Of a stretch of 64,000 bases of DNA, positions 8,062 to 16,138 are shown piece after piece. The notes under the pieces are model-generated. The model saw only the letters and a program-made list of their open reading frames with translations. It did not search any database and had not been told where the DNA came from. Made by a program: the position numbers and the translations under genes. Source of the stretch: HGM13233 sp964478515 (GTDB lineage: Bacteria; Bacillota; Clostridia; Oscillospirales; Ruminococcaceae); contig CAYZIL010000008.1 of the NCBI GenBank assembly GCA_964478515.1, forward strand, positions 1 to 64,000. Direction: 5' to 3'. The stretch's first letter is position 1. Each line of letters starts with the position of its first letter.

Positions 8062-9447
8062 CTATTTCTTTTTGATCCGCGGTTTTTTGAGCAAAAAGAA
8101 CATTACTGCCGCAAAATACACTATACATGCCGCCAGCACAATAAAGGTCATCGTCTCGCTTTTCGGCGCAAGACCTACGAGCACCAGCATGGGCGCCGCC
8201 ATTACTACCGCCGTAGAAGTGCCGATAATCAGGTTGTCTGACGCCGGCGTGGTGAACTCAGGGTCGACCTCGCGCAGCAGCAGCACGCCGGTGCTGATTG
8301 TGCCGGTCATCATGCCGTACATTGACAGAAATCCGGGCAGATAATAGCCCTTGTAGATGCGGCGGCTGACAAAACTGACAAAAAAGATAGTAACTATGCC
8401 GCCGACGGTGGTCAGCAGCAGCAGCGGCACCCACAACTCCTTCAGCGCCGAAATCTGGATGGCCACAATGGACGCGACTACCATAAAGTCGAACGCCGTG
8501 CCGCTGATGCGGTTAAGCATATAGTTGTTCTGATACTGATGTTTCATCAGATTGGCGCGCTTAAGGTGGCGCAATATCTTTTTTATCAGCAGCGCCAGCG
8601 AACTGCCAATCAGAAAATTGAATCCCCAGATAAGCGCGTTGAGCGTATTGGCCAACCCTTCGGATATTGCCGAGAACAGACTCGTCAGCCCCAGAGAAAA
8701 CAGATAGGTAAGCAGGTAGACGCCGAAAATCAGTGCCACTTGAATTGAGAACTTATCAATAGCCTCAACCAGCGGGATTTCCTCGGGGCTTTCCACCTCG
8801 GCAACAGTCTTGCGCGCCTCGCTCTTTTGTATGTCCGTGTCGCTTAGCTTGCCGCGCCGTTTTTGCGCCAAAAGGTAGAGTATTCCGCCGAAACAGGCCC
8901 AGAGAAAGCCGATTGTCGCAATCGCCAGCCCGAACGATTGCCCGCCGGCAAAGCCGTAGGTGTATTCGTATGTAGTGCCGATGTTATTTGCCTGACCCGG
9001 GCCCTGTCCGAATCCCATCGGCAGCAAAATGCCGGCAGCGCGGAAAAGGTTTGGATAAAGCGTATAGCTGAGCAACAGCGTTATTGAAAGACCCGCTATC
9101 GCCTGGATAAGGTAGGAGCCGACAATGGTCAGGCCGCTTTTGAATCCCATTGCCCGCTGGCGGTCGTCCGCTTTGGGCGGGTCGACGCGCAGCGCCAGCG
9201 CGATAAAGCCAATCGCTATGGCGTGGTAGGTAATGGACTCCATGAACTCCAAATCGACGTCCAGAAGTCCCAATTCACGCACGCCCAGCAGCAGGAAACC
9301 GGCAATTATGGATACCGGCAGCAGCGCCTTGCGCAAAAACGGTATGCGCCGGCGCAAAAAATTGCCGGCAAGCAGCGCTGCGGAAATATACATAAATTGC
9401 AAAACATGCGACCACAGTTCAACGTTAGATGCCGAAAAACTTGTCAT
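8062..9447 (-). CDS. GltS-family sodium/glutamate symporter-like permease
   Basis: This 461-residue polytopic membrane protein has about ten to twelve hydrophobic segments in two halves and a charged cytoplasmic loop in the middle (KLSDTDIQKSEARK region). The glycine-rich re-entrant motif MGFGQGPGQANNIGTTYE and the later MYGMMTGTISTGVLLLR match the GltS family, whose members import glutamate with sodium. The match looks divergent, so the substrate is uncertain. The ATG at 9447 is chosen over longer frames because GGGGATACTG precedes it and the upstream residues have no family character. Its start overlaps the end of the acyltransferase gene by 23 bases, suggesting translational coupling. Confidence 0.82.
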   Translation of the reverse strand: MTSFSASNVELWSHVLQFMYISAALLAGNFLRRRIPFLRKALLPVSIIAGFLLLGVRELGLLDVDLEFMESITYHAIAIGFIALALRVDPPKADDRQRAMGFKSGLTIVGSYLIQAIAGLSITLLLSYTLYPNLFRAAGILLPMGFGQGPGQANNIGTTYEYTYGFAGGQSFGLAIATIGFLWACFGGILYLLAQKRRGKLSDTDIQKSEARKTVAEVESPEEIPLVEAIDKFSIQVALIFGVYLLTYLFSLGLTSLFSAISEGLANTLNALIWGFNFLIGSSLALLIKKILRHLKRANLMKHQYQNNYMLNRISGTAFDFMVVASIVAIQISALKELWVPLLLLTTVGGIVTIFFVSFVSRRIYKGYYLPGFLSMYGMMTGTISTGVLLLREVDPEFTTPASDNLIIGTSTAVVMAAPMLVLVGLAPKSETMTFIVLAACIVYFAAVMFFLLKKPRIKKK

Positions 9448-10603
9448 CAGTATCCCCTTTTCTTTTTCTTTTTGCCGCGTTGATGTAATACATATATTTG
9501 ATTGCACTGCGCGGGCGCGGGTTGGAAAACTCGTAGAACCGCCCGCCGGCACAAATCTCCAGATTCTGCGCAAACACCACCGACACGCCGCTGATGTCCT
9601 CAAGCGACCAGCAAAATCCGCCGCCGCCGCTGAATTCCAGCCGGTCGCAGTACAGCGCCAGGCGCCCTTCGCCCAGCGAGCTGTCGCGTTTTGCCTTGAG
9701 CGTGTTTTGGCAATGCTCGCCGTCGTCGGCGCATATAAGTCCGTCGCCCGAGTAGTCGCGCCGCCACACCTGCTCGCGCTGCCAGTCGTCCCAGCCGGCA
9801 ACAGTGTCGAACGCCACGCCGTCTGCCGCAATGTGACCGGTTTCGGTGTATTCGAATTGCCAGCCGCACTCGGTGCAGCGGCCGCCGTCGCCCGCAGTGG
9901 TCACACTCGCACACGCGCCGCACTTGGGACAAATAAACATCGCCCTTTCCAGACATTCGGCCAAATCCCTGCCCTTGAACGGCAGCGTGTTGCCGGCGGC
10001 GCAGTCCTGAAAAAGTCCACTGCGGACTATTTCGGTAAGCTGTGCAGCAGACATAGCCGCGCACTCTTCTTTACTGATTATTCTTTTTACATACCCGCGA
10101 ACAGCGCCGCGGCGCGTGTTCTTCGCCCAGCGCGGCGCGGCAAGATAGCCGTCCTCCAGCACATACAAAAGTACGTTCACGCGCGCCGACTTCATCAGCT
10201 TGCCGATAGCGTCGGCAATATACAGCGTGCGGCCGTTGTGGCTGCAATTGCCCTCGGGGTAAAGGCAGACCCACTCGCCCCTTTTCAGCGCCCGCAAAAT
10301 TTCCAGCGCGGCGGCGGCGTCTTTTTGCGCCTTTTGCTTGACAATCGGGTCAAAAATGAATTTTATCAGCGGCGCATAGCTCAGCGAGCGAAAGATGTGC
10401 TCGCTGGCCACAAAGCGCAGTGGATGCGCAAAGCTCTGCGAGACCATAAACACGTCGAAAGTCCAGGCGTGCGTCGGCAAAATTAAATAGGGGCCGTCGT
10501 CCTGGGTAAAGGGCTCGAACGTAAAATTAAACTTTTTGCTCACCGCCGCGTTGATTGCCGGCTTGAGCATTTTTAACACGGTCGCTGTGCGCTTTTCGTT
10601 CAT
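9425..10603 (-). CDS. PlsC-like acyltransferase with C-terminal zinc ribbon
   Basis: The start is ATG 10603, preceded by GGAGGCAGG; an upstream TTG-type extension is not supported. In the 392-residue product the first ~200 residues carry the lysophospholipid acyltransferase HX4D box in the form THAWTFD, followed by YPEGNCS, a variant of FPEGTRS. A zinc ribbon follows with two pairs of cysteines (CPKCGAC ... CTECGW), then about 120 residues with no recognised domain. PlsC-type enzymes transfer acyl chains to lysophospholipid-like acceptors at the membrane. The tail is unusual and may sense or bind a partner. The gene overlaps gltS by 23 bases. Confidence 0.82.
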   Translation of the reverse strand: MNEKRTATVLKMLKPAINAAVSKKFNFTFEPFTQDDGPYLILPTHAWTFDVFMVSQSFAHPLRFVASEHIFRSLSYAPLIKFIFDPIVKQKAQKDAAAALEILRALKRGEWVCLYPEGNCSHNGRTLYIADAIGKLMKSARVNVLLYVLEDGYLAAPRWAKNTRRGAVRGYVKRIISKEECAAMSAAQLTEIVRSGLFQDCAAGNTLPFKGRDLAECLERAMFICPKCGACASVTTAGDGGRCTECGWQFEYTETGHIAADGVAFDTVAGWDDWQREQVWRRDYSGDGLICADDGEHCQNTLKAKRDSSLGEGRLALYCDRLEFSGGGGFCWSLEDISGVSVVFAQNLEICAGGRFYEFSNPRPRSAIKYMYYINAAKRKRKGDTDDKFFGI

Positions 10604-10708
10604 CCTGCCTCCGCCGGCGGTCTGCCGCCGCAATTTGCTACTTTTCTTCAACTATATATTATTGCACGGACGTTTGTCAATTGAGCGCCGGCAGCTGCAC
10701 AAAACATC

Positions 10709-10737
10709 TTGTTCTTTGCGCTGGTACTTGATATAAT
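10709..10737 (+). promoter_or_regulatory. Sigma-A promoter for nagB
   Basis: TTGTTC (10709-10714), a 17-base spacer and the consensus TATAAT (10732-10737) lie about 36 bases before the nagB start. Confidence 0.8.
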
Positions 10738-10773
10738 TGTATAGCTAACGCTATTAAATTCAGGAGATGTGTC

Positions 10774-11517
10774 ATGAATATATTTCGCATTGATGACCGC
10801 AACACTCTTAACAAAGAAGCCGCAAATTTAATTGCCGACATTATTCACGCGACGCCCGCTTGCTGTTTGGGACTTGCCACCGGCAGTTCGCCCATTGGCC
10901 TTTACTCAGAGCTTGCCAAAATGTGCGCTGCCGGCGACCTTTCTTTCAGCGACGTGAAAAGCTACAACCTTGACGAATATGTCGGCCTGAGCGGCGACCA
11001 TCCGCAGAGCTACCGCTATTTTATGCAGGACAATCTTTTTAAGAATATCGACATCAGACCCGAAAACATTCACATTCCCAGCGGCGCTGCCGCTGACATG
11101 GACGCGGAATGCGCTGCCTACTCAGAGCTGCTCGCCGGCATTGACGGCGGTCTTGATATGCAGCTGCTCGGCATCGGCGTCAACGGTCATATCGGCTTCA
11201 ACGAGCCCGACGACCACTTTACCGCCGACACTCACGTCGTCGACCTCAGCGCCGAGACCATTTCCTCCAACGCCCGCTTTTTCAAAAGCGCCGACGAGGT
11301 TCCGCAGCAGGCGGTGACGATGGGCGTGCGCCCAATAATGCAGGCAAAGTCCGTAATCCTTATCGCCACCGGCGAAAACAAGGCCAAAGCGCTTTACGGC
11401 GCCGTCTGCGGACCTATCACCCCGCAAATGCCCGCGTCTATACTTCAGCTGCACCGCCACGTTACCGTGTTTGCCGACTCGGCCGCCACGTCGCTTATTG
11501 ACGCCTCTCACAATTAA
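10774..11517 (+). CDS. nagB: Glucosamine-6-phosphate deaminase
   Basis: This enzyme converts glucosamine 6-phosphate to fructose 6-phosphate and ammonia, feeding amino sugars into glycolysis. The 247 residues are full length. LATGSSPIGLY (phosphate loop), SYNLDEYVGL with the catalytic Asp, GIGVNGHIGFNEP with the catalytic His, and the late phrase ILIATGENKAKAL are all present. AGGAGATGTGTC precedes the ATG. It stands alone behind its own promoter, with no nagA nearby. Confidence 0.96.
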   Translation: MNIFRIDDRNTLNKEAANLIADIIHATPACCLGLATGSSPIGLYSELAKMCAAGDLSFSDVKSYNLDEYVGLSGDHPQSYRYFMQDNLFKNIDIRPENIHIPSGAAADMDAECAAYSELLAGIDGGLDMQLLGIGVNGHIGFNEPDDHFTADTHVVDLSAETISSNARFFKSADEVPQQAVTMGVRPIMQAKSVILIATGENKAKALYGAVCGPITPQMPASILQLHRHVTVFADSAATSLIDASHN

Positions 11518-11536
11518 AAAAATGTTTACAAAATAG

Positions 11537-11567
11537 TTACAAGAGTCCGGCCGGGCGGCAGTATAAT
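11537..11567 (+). promoter_or_regulatory. Possible promoter of the lipoprotein gene
   Basis: TTACAA (11537-11542) and TATAAT (11562-11567) are separated by 19 bases, longer than optimal. Transcription would begin just before the strong leader hairpin. Confidence 0.45.
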
Positions 11568-11574
11568 AATATTG

Positions 11575-11624
11575 TAGTCGGTTACCCCTCGCCGTGTCTA
11601 AATGAGGGGGCAACCGACTATTTT
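11575..11624 (+). terminator. Strong hairpin with T-run between nagB and the lipoprotein gene
   Basis: The arms at 11575-11590 and 11604-11620 (TAGTCGGTTaCCCCTC against GAGGGGgcAACCGACTA) pair over about 15 bases and are followed by TTTTAATTTG. It terminates nagB. If the TATAAT at 11562 is a promoter, it would also lie in the leader of the next gene and could attenuate it. Confidence 0.75.
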
Positions 11625-11643
11625 AATTTGTATCGGTGGTTAT

Positions 11644-12210
11644 ATGAAAAAACTTTTTCTCACTTTGTTTATTTTAATACTTTGTTGCTCGTTGCTGGGC
11701 TGCTCCATTTACGACAAGACCGACAGCGAATTTACCGGCAAGAGCGACGACAGCGCTGCGTCTTCCAACGGCGGCAGCGGCGAGTCCGGCGACGGCCTGG
11801 GCGACGCCGCGCCTCAGCCGGTAACCTCTACCGACGAGGAACTTTCGGGCGAATACTACGTCGGCGACGGTTTCCGCTTTGTCGTGCCCAGCGTCTGGCG
11901 CGACCACTTTGCGGTTGAGACCACTACAAAAATGGTTGAGGCCTACGAGGTTGTCTACCGCAACTTCTATTATGAGCAGGACGACGGCGTAAGAGCGCTG
12001 ATGCTGACGCTGACGACAACCGACCTTGCCTGCTATACGAACGGGCTTATTGGGGGCACGATGATGTGTACCTACAGCGGCGGCAGCAAATGCGTTGTCA
12101 ACAGCGTCGTCTCCGAAAGCATTCCCGACGGATTCGCGGATTACAGCGCCTACTCGAGCATCTACGAGGATCTCGCCTCCGACGCTTTCACTGTCGAGTC
12201 CACGAACTGA
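11644..12210 (+). CDS. Secreted lipoprotein, unknown function
   Basis: The 188-residue product starts MKKLFLTLFILILCC and ends its signal peptide in the lipobox SLLGC (Cys about residue 21), so it should be lipid-anchored on the outer face of the membrane. A low-complexity Ser/Gly/Asp linker follows (about 25-65). After it comes a compact domain beginning GEYYVGDGFRFVVPSVW, a pattern seen in extracytoplasmic proteins of Firmicutes whose folded part opens with an Phe-x-Val-Pro phrase. No enzymatic residues are recognised. The start at 11644 is preferred to a frame from 11602 because only it yields a clean signal peptide, though GGTGG is a modest ribosome-binding site. Confidence 0.8.
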   Translation: MKKLFLTLFILILCCSLLGCSIYDKTDSEFTGKSDDSAASSNGGSGESGDGLGDAAPQPVTSTDEELSGEYYVGDGFRFVVPSVWRDHFAVETTTKMVEAYEVVYRNFYYEQDDGVRALMLTLTTTDLACYTNGLIGGTMMCTYSGGSKCVVNSVVSESIPDGFADYSAYSSIYEDLASDAFTVESTN

Positions 12211-12232
12211 CAGCTGCTACACAAGACCCGGC

Positions 12233-12266
12233 GCCTTGCGGCGTCGGGTCTTTTTTGTGTTTTTTG
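12233..12266 (+). terminator. Terminator of the lipoprotein gene
   Basis: The stem AAGACCCGgCGCC/GGCGtCGGGTCTT is followed by TTTTTTGTG. Confidence 0.85.
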
Positions 12267-12330
12267 GGGGACATATTTTCGGGTCCATTTTATGCTTTTC
12301 AGCCACGCCGCCGAGTCTACCAAGCGTTTA

Positions 12331-12359
12331 CTGACAAATGGTAGTTTGCGTGTTACTAT
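12331..12359 (+). promoter_or_regulatory. Sigma-A promoter for the acetyltransferase gene
   Basis: CTGACA (12331-12336), 17 bases, then TACTAT (12354-12359), ending 25 bases before the start codon. Each hexamer has five of six consensus bases. Confidence 0.65.
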
Positions 12360-12384
12360 TTTGAAAGAATAGGGGGCAAAACCA

Positions 12385-13038
12385 ATGATATTTACCGAGA
12401 TAGACCTGCAAAGTTGGCCGCGCGGCCAAATGTTTCACTACTTTTCGCAGATGGCGCCCACCGGCTACTCGCTGAGCGTCGACGTCGACGTGAGCGCGCT
12501 CACATCAGCCGTAAAACAAAGCGGCGTCAATTTCTTTCCCGCCTACTTGTGGCTCGTCACCAAAAATCTCAACCGGCAAACCGAGTTCAAAGTAGCAGTG
12601 AAAGATGGGGTCGTGGGATATTACGACACGCTTACCCCGCTGTACGCCAGTTTTCACGAGGACGACCATACCTTCTCACTGATGTGGACGCCATTTTGTG
12701 ACGATTTTCGGGAATTTTGCCGCGCGTATATAGCTAACCGGGAAAACTTCGGCGCCAACCACGGTGTGCTGTGTCAGCCGCAAACGCCGCCGCCCGCCAA
12801 CGCCTATACCGTTTCCTGCCTACCCTGGGTCGAGTTCAAGCATTTTGCCGTACACAGCTACGGCGACAAGCCCTACTTTTTCCGGTCGGTCGAGTCGGGC
12901 AAGTTTTTTCAGCGCGACGGCCGCACATATATGCCGCTGTCGCTCACTTGCCACCACGCCACCACCGACGGCTGGCATGTCAGCAGCTTTTTGGCGTCGC
13001 TGCAAGAGGGTATGGACAATTTCAGCCGTTACCTTTGA
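12385..13038 (+). CDS. Chloramphenicol acetyltransferase family protein (CatA-like)
   Basis: The 217-residue length is exactly that of trimeric CatA enzymes, which acetylate the 3-hydroxyl of chloramphenicol with acetyl-CoA. The C-terminal catalytic signature is present as CHHATTDGWHVSSF, where the second His is the general base and the Asp is the structural partner (classical form HHAxxDGxH). The Phe/Tyr-rich middle (VGYYDTLTPLYASFHEDDHTFS) and SCLPWVEFKHF also match. G+C content equals that of the neighbours, so there is no sign of recent transfer. Many such chromosomal homologues have other or unknown acceptors, so resistance should not be assumed. It is monocistronic. Confidence 0.88.
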   Translation: MIFTEIDLQSWPRGQMFHYFSQMAPTGYSLSVDVDVSALTSAVKQSGVNFFPAYLWLVTKNLNRQTEFKVAVKDGVVGYYDTLTPLYASFHEDDHTFSLMWTPFCDDFREFCRAYIANRENFGANHGVLCQPQTPPPANAYTVSCLPWVEFKHFAVHSYGDKPYFFRSVESGKFFQRDGRTYMPLSLTCHHATTDGWHVSSFLASLQEGMDNFSRYL

Positions 13039-13090
13039 GCCGCCGCGGCGACAGGTGCTATTTCGGCAAAATACTTGCACGGCAAAATAA

Positions 13091-13122
13091 ACACCGGCGC
13101 GCTGTTAACAGCGCGCCGGTGT
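13091..13122. terminator. Bidirectional terminator between converging genes
   Basis: A perfect 32-base palindrome centred on GTTAAC, lying between the acetyltransferase gene and rnfA. TTTAAATTA follows on the plus side and TTTATTTTGCC on the minus side. Confidence 0.8.
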
Positions 13123-13166
13123 TTAAATTAATATTATGTTGAGCGCTTGCAGGGGCTGCGTCTATA

Positions 13167-13772
13167 TTACAGCGTATAGCCGGTAATGCCGTAAATGGCC
13201 AGCGCCAGCGCCGCGAGATAGAGCAGCGTCGCCGGCAGGCCGCGAAACGCCGCCGGCACATTGCGGTTTTGCAGCTTGCGCTGCCCTTCAGTCACCAGCA
13301 GCACCGCCAAAACGTAACCCAGCGCCGAGCCGAACGCAAACCCACAGCGCTGCAGCAGCGACCACCTTTGCTGCGACGACAGCAGCAGCGTGCCCAGCAC
13401 CAAACAGTTAAACGCTGCCAGCGGCAGCTCCGCTGCCGCCTTGCGCACCAGTTTTGCCGGCGCGAGCAGAGCGCTGAGCGTAAATACCACAAGATAGGCG
13501 ACGGACATACATACCACCATGCCGAACACGGCGGCATATTCGTACCAGTCGTAGGCGCCGAGAAAAAGCCCGATAAGATAATTCATCACCGTGCTGAGCT
13601 CCAGCACCAGACACAGCTGTATGCCAAAGACAAAAGTATCTGTCGTGTCGTCGACCAGGGACAACAGGCGGCTGACGCCGAGCGCCCGGGACAAAACGGC
13701 GTTTTGCGCCGCGACCGCGGCGAGCGCCATAGCAAAAAATCTTCCCAGCCCGGAAATAATATCACTGAACAC
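13167..13772 (-). CDS. rnfA: RnfA-like membrane subunit lacking one Fe-S cysteine
   Basis: The product is about 201 residues with six hydrophobic spans, the RnfA/NqrE length and layout. The GTG at 13772 is chosen because GGAGG lies 10 bases upstream; it overlaps the end of rnfE by 11 bases. RnfA normally has NxxLSxxLGICPFLG near its start, whose Cys holds a [2Fe-2S] centre shared with RnfE. Here the segment reads NAVLSRALGVSRLLSL, with Ser34 in place of that Cys. The second ligand survives (FNCLVLG, Cys123). The gene ends the cluster rpe-rnfD-rnfE-rnfA, with no rnfB following. Assignment is by fold, length and synteny; electron transfer through this subunit is doubtful. Confidence 0.8.
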   Translation of the reverse strand: MFSDIISGLGRFFAMALAAVAAQNAVLSRALGVSRLLSLVDDTTDTFVFGIQLCLVLELSTVMNYLIGLFLGAYDWYEYAAVFGMVVCMSVAYLVVFTLSALLAPAKLVRKAAAELPLAAFNCLVLGTLLLSSQQRWSLLQRCGFAFGSALGYVLAVLLVTEGQRKLQNRNVPAAFRGLPATLLYLAALALAIYGITGYTL

Positions 13773-14418
13773 TTGTCGCCGTCCTCCTGTTCGCGGTTCT
13801 CTTAAAGACGCTGACAAACCACTGCAGCGCCGCCGCCGCCAGCGCCGCGGTTAAAAAGCCGCCGGGCGTCGTCTGCAGCAGCGGCAGCAGCCCTTCGGCC
13901 AGTATCTTTTTGCCCATCAGCGCGCCGGCGCCGACAAATTCGCGCAGCGCGCCGCAAAAACATATTGCCAGCGCAAAACCGAGCGCCGTTTGCAGCGAGG
14001 TGCGCAGCGCCGCGCCGAAGCGCTCGGCGCGCAAAAGCTCACAGCGCGAAAGCAGCACCTGGTCAACTACCAGCAGCGGCAGATATATACCTACATAAAC
14101 AACGTTGTGCCCGAACAGCCAGTACATTGCAAACAGCACCGGCGCGTAGACAACCGCCGCTATTAGCACACACAGCATAGTGCGCAGCCGGTAGGCGACC
14201 GACTGCAAAAAACCGGCGGCTATCGCCCTGGTGACGACAATTAACAGCAGCGCCGCCAGCGAAAGTATCAGCGAGTTGCGCAGCGTAGTTGCCGCCATAA
14301 CTACCGGCGAAAGGCCCAAGCCCTGAATCAGCACCGGGTTATTGAGCACAACAAGGTCGTTTTTCTGCACCTCTTCAAAGTTGCTTGCAAGGCGCGCGTA
14401 ATCATTTTTATTCCGCAT
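13762..14418 (-). CDS. rnfE: RnfE-like membrane subunit lacking both Fe-S cysteines
   Basis: This 218-residue, six-span protein matches RnfE/NqrD: an amphipathic N-terminus, NNPVLIQGLGLSPVV (the family has NPVxVQxLGLCPxLA), and GIYLPLLVVDQVLLSR (the family has GIFIPLIVVNCxIxxRAE). The two cysteines expected to bind the RnfA/RnfE iron-sulfur centre are Ser37 and Gln120 here. The hydrophobic frame and the late GKKILAEGLLPLLQ, FLTAALAAA segments are otherwise kept. GGAGG lies 9 bases before the ATG. The start overlaps the end of rnfD by 11 bases, so translation is probably coupled. Confidence 0.82.
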   Translation of the reverse strand: MRNKNDYARLASNFEEVQKNDLVVLNNPVLIQGLGLSPVVMAATTLRNSLILSLAALLLIVVTRAIAAGFLQSVAYRLRTMLCVLIAAVVYAPVLFAMYWLFGHNVVYVGIYLPLLVVDQVLLSRCELLRAERFGAALRTSLQTALGFALAICFCGALREFVGAGALMGKKILAEGLLPLLQTTPGGFLTAALAAAALQWFVSVFKRTANRRTATSVQ

Positions 14419-15373
14419 CTGTCTGCGCCTCCGTTCGCTGTGTCAGGCGCTTGCCCGGCGAGGAAAATTTGCGGTCGAGGTAACCGGCCAGCGGATTGAC
14501 CAGCAAAATGGCGTAGCAAAAGCCCATCTCGTAGACACCGAACTGCCGCACCAGCATTGTCGTCAGTCCCAGTATTGCCCCGTATACCAGCTTTGCCGTC
14601 GGCCTTTTCGGCGAACAGGAGGGCTCGTTGGCAATAAAGACCGCGCCGAAGACCAGCGCGCCGGAAAGCATCTCGTACAGCACCGACTCGGGACGGGTCG
14701 CGGGTATGCGCGGAAAAACAAAGGCGTACAGCGAGCAGGTAAGGAAAAAAGCGACGCTCGTGTGCATCGTCATAGTGCGGTGCTCGGCGAGCAGCACAAA
14801 CGCCGCGATTATTATCAGACAGAAGGTCGCCCCCATAGGCCCGGGGAAGTTGCCGATGAGCAGGTCGGTCAAGTCATAGTCGGGCACGCCGCCCATCTTC
14901 AGCGTGTAGGCCGGCGCCTCGTAAAGCAGCGCGGTGCAGTTTATGCCGAGTCCCAGCTGCGTAAACGGCTCCGGGTAGTTGAAAACCTGCTGCGGCCAGC
15001 ACACGCTTGTCAGCGCAAAACCAAAAGCGGTGGGGTGAAAAGGATAACAGCCGTAGCCGCCGAAGGCGTGCTTGCCTAAAAGCACAGTCGCCGCCGCGCC
15101 GAAGACCACCACGCTGTAGCTGACCGAAGCGGGCAACATAAGCACAAACACAATAACGAAATTAATGCTGGAAATATCGCTTATGTCAAAACGCTGCCGG
15201 CGCAGCAATGCGTTTAGCAAGTCGCATACCAGCGCCGTTATTACAGCTATGACGACTATTATCAGCGGCCGCCAGCCGTATATGGCGACCGCAAGCGCTA
15301 TTAGCGGCACCGCGCACACTATGTAGTCTCTGCTGGGTCTGAAACAGGTATGCAGTTCTCTATGCTCTGCCAT
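14408..15373 (-). CDS. rnfD: RnfD-like membrane subunit
   Basis: This 321-residue polytopic protein aligns with RnfD/NqrB through SDISSINFVIVFVLMLPASV, GKHAFGGYGCYPFHPTAFG (the family has GKxxFGGxGxNxFNPAxxG), LLIGNFPGPMGATF and MLSGALVFGAVFIANEP. RnfD carries FMN covalently on a Thr in its GxxGET/GAT loop, and the Thr is kept here (GPMGAT). It begins 12 bases after rpe. The usual upstream partner rnfC and the downstream rnfG and rnfB are absent. A role in the standard ferredoxin:NAD oxidoreductase is therefore unlikely unless those subunits are encoded elsewhere. Confidence 0.85.
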   Translation of the reverse strand: MAEHRELHTCFRPSRDYIVCAVPLIALAVAIYGWRPLIIVVIAVITALVCDLLNALLRRQRFDISDISSINFVIVFVLMLPASVSYSVVVFGAAATVLLGKHAFGGYGCYPFHPTAFGFALTSVCWPQQVFNYPEPFTQLGLGINCTALLYEAPAYTLKMGGVPDYDLTDLLIGNFPGPMGATFCLIIIAAFVLLAEHRTMTMHTSVAFFLTCSLYAFVFPRIPATRPESVLYEMLSGALVFGAVFIANEPSCSPKRPTAKLVYGAILGLTTMLVRQFGVYEMGFCYAILLVNPLAGYLDRKFSSPGKRLTQRTEAQTDAE

Positions 15374-15385
15374 TGTCTCCTCTTT

Positions 15386-16045
15386 TCAGCGCGCCGCCGC
15401 GTCACGCAGCGCGGCAACTGCAGCCGCTCTGTCGGCGGCGCCGAAAATGGCGCTGCCGGCCACAAAAACGTCAGCGCCCGCAGCGGACGCCGCGCCGATA
15501 GTTTCGGCACTTATGCCGCCGTCAACTTCAATAAGCAAGTCGCTGCGGCCGATGCGCTCGGCCTCGCGGCGAATCTCGCTGACTTTGTCACACTGCTCGG
15601 CCATAAATTTCTGCCCGCCGAAGCCCGGCTCAACCGTCATTACCAAAACCATATCCAACTGCGGCAACAGCGGCAGCAGCTGCGCTGTCGGCGTGTTGGG
15701 CCGCAGCGAAATGCCGACTTTGACGCCGAGCTTCTTAATAAGCTCAATCGTTTCGGCCGGGTCGCCGTCCGCCTCGACGTGGAACGTAATCAGGTCGGCG
15801 CCGGCAGCCGCGAAGTCGGCGGCATATTTTTGCGGCTCGCTGATCATTATATGCACGTCATAAAATGCGTCGACGCGGCGCGAAAGGCACTTGAGCACCG
15901 GCGCGCCGATAGTAATATTGGGCACAAAATGGCCGTCCATCACGTCTATATGCAGCCAGTCGGCCTTTGCCGCAAGCACCTCGCGGCACTCTTTTTCAAG
16001 ATTGGCAAAGTCCGCCGAAAGTATGGATGGAGATATATAAATCAT
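15386..16045 (-). CDS. rpe: Ribulose-phosphate 3-epimerase
   Basis: This enzyme interconverts ribulose 5-phosphate and xylulose 5-phosphate in the pentose phosphate pathway. The start is ATG 16045, behind AAAGGAGCAAAA; a longer frame from 16078 lacks a ribosome-binding site. The 219-residue TIM barrel shows SPSILSADF, WLHIDVMDGHFVPNI (catalytic Asp with metal-ligand His/Asp), DVHIMI, VMTVEPGFGGQ and EVDGGI with the second catalytic Asp. It heads the rnfDEA cluster, 12 bases before rnfD. It would also serve the ribulose 5-phosphate made by the hexulose phosphate operon at 42-52 kb. Confidence 0.96.
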   Translation of the reverse strand: MIYISPSILSADFANLEKECREVLAAKADWLHIDVMDGHFVPNITIGAPVLKCLSRRVDAFYDVHIMISEPQKYAADFAAAGADLITFHVEADGDPAETIELIKKLGVKVGISLRPNTPTAQLLPLLPQLDMVLVMTVEPGFGGQKFMAEQCDKVSEIRREAERIGRSDLLIEVDGGISAETIGAASAAGADVFVAGSAIFGAADRAAAVAALRDAAAR

Positions 16046-16138
16046 TTTTGCTCCTTTGAATGCGTTATATATATTCATTGATATTTTAACAAAACGCGCC
16101 CGCTAAATCAACCGCTGTGCGCGCGCGGCAATAATTCA

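Noticed and set aside
8062..9831. 589-codon version of the symporter gene
   Set aside because: The first ~128 residues are Arg-rich and antisense-like, inside the acyltransferase gene; the internal ATG at 9447 has the ribosome-binding site and family start.
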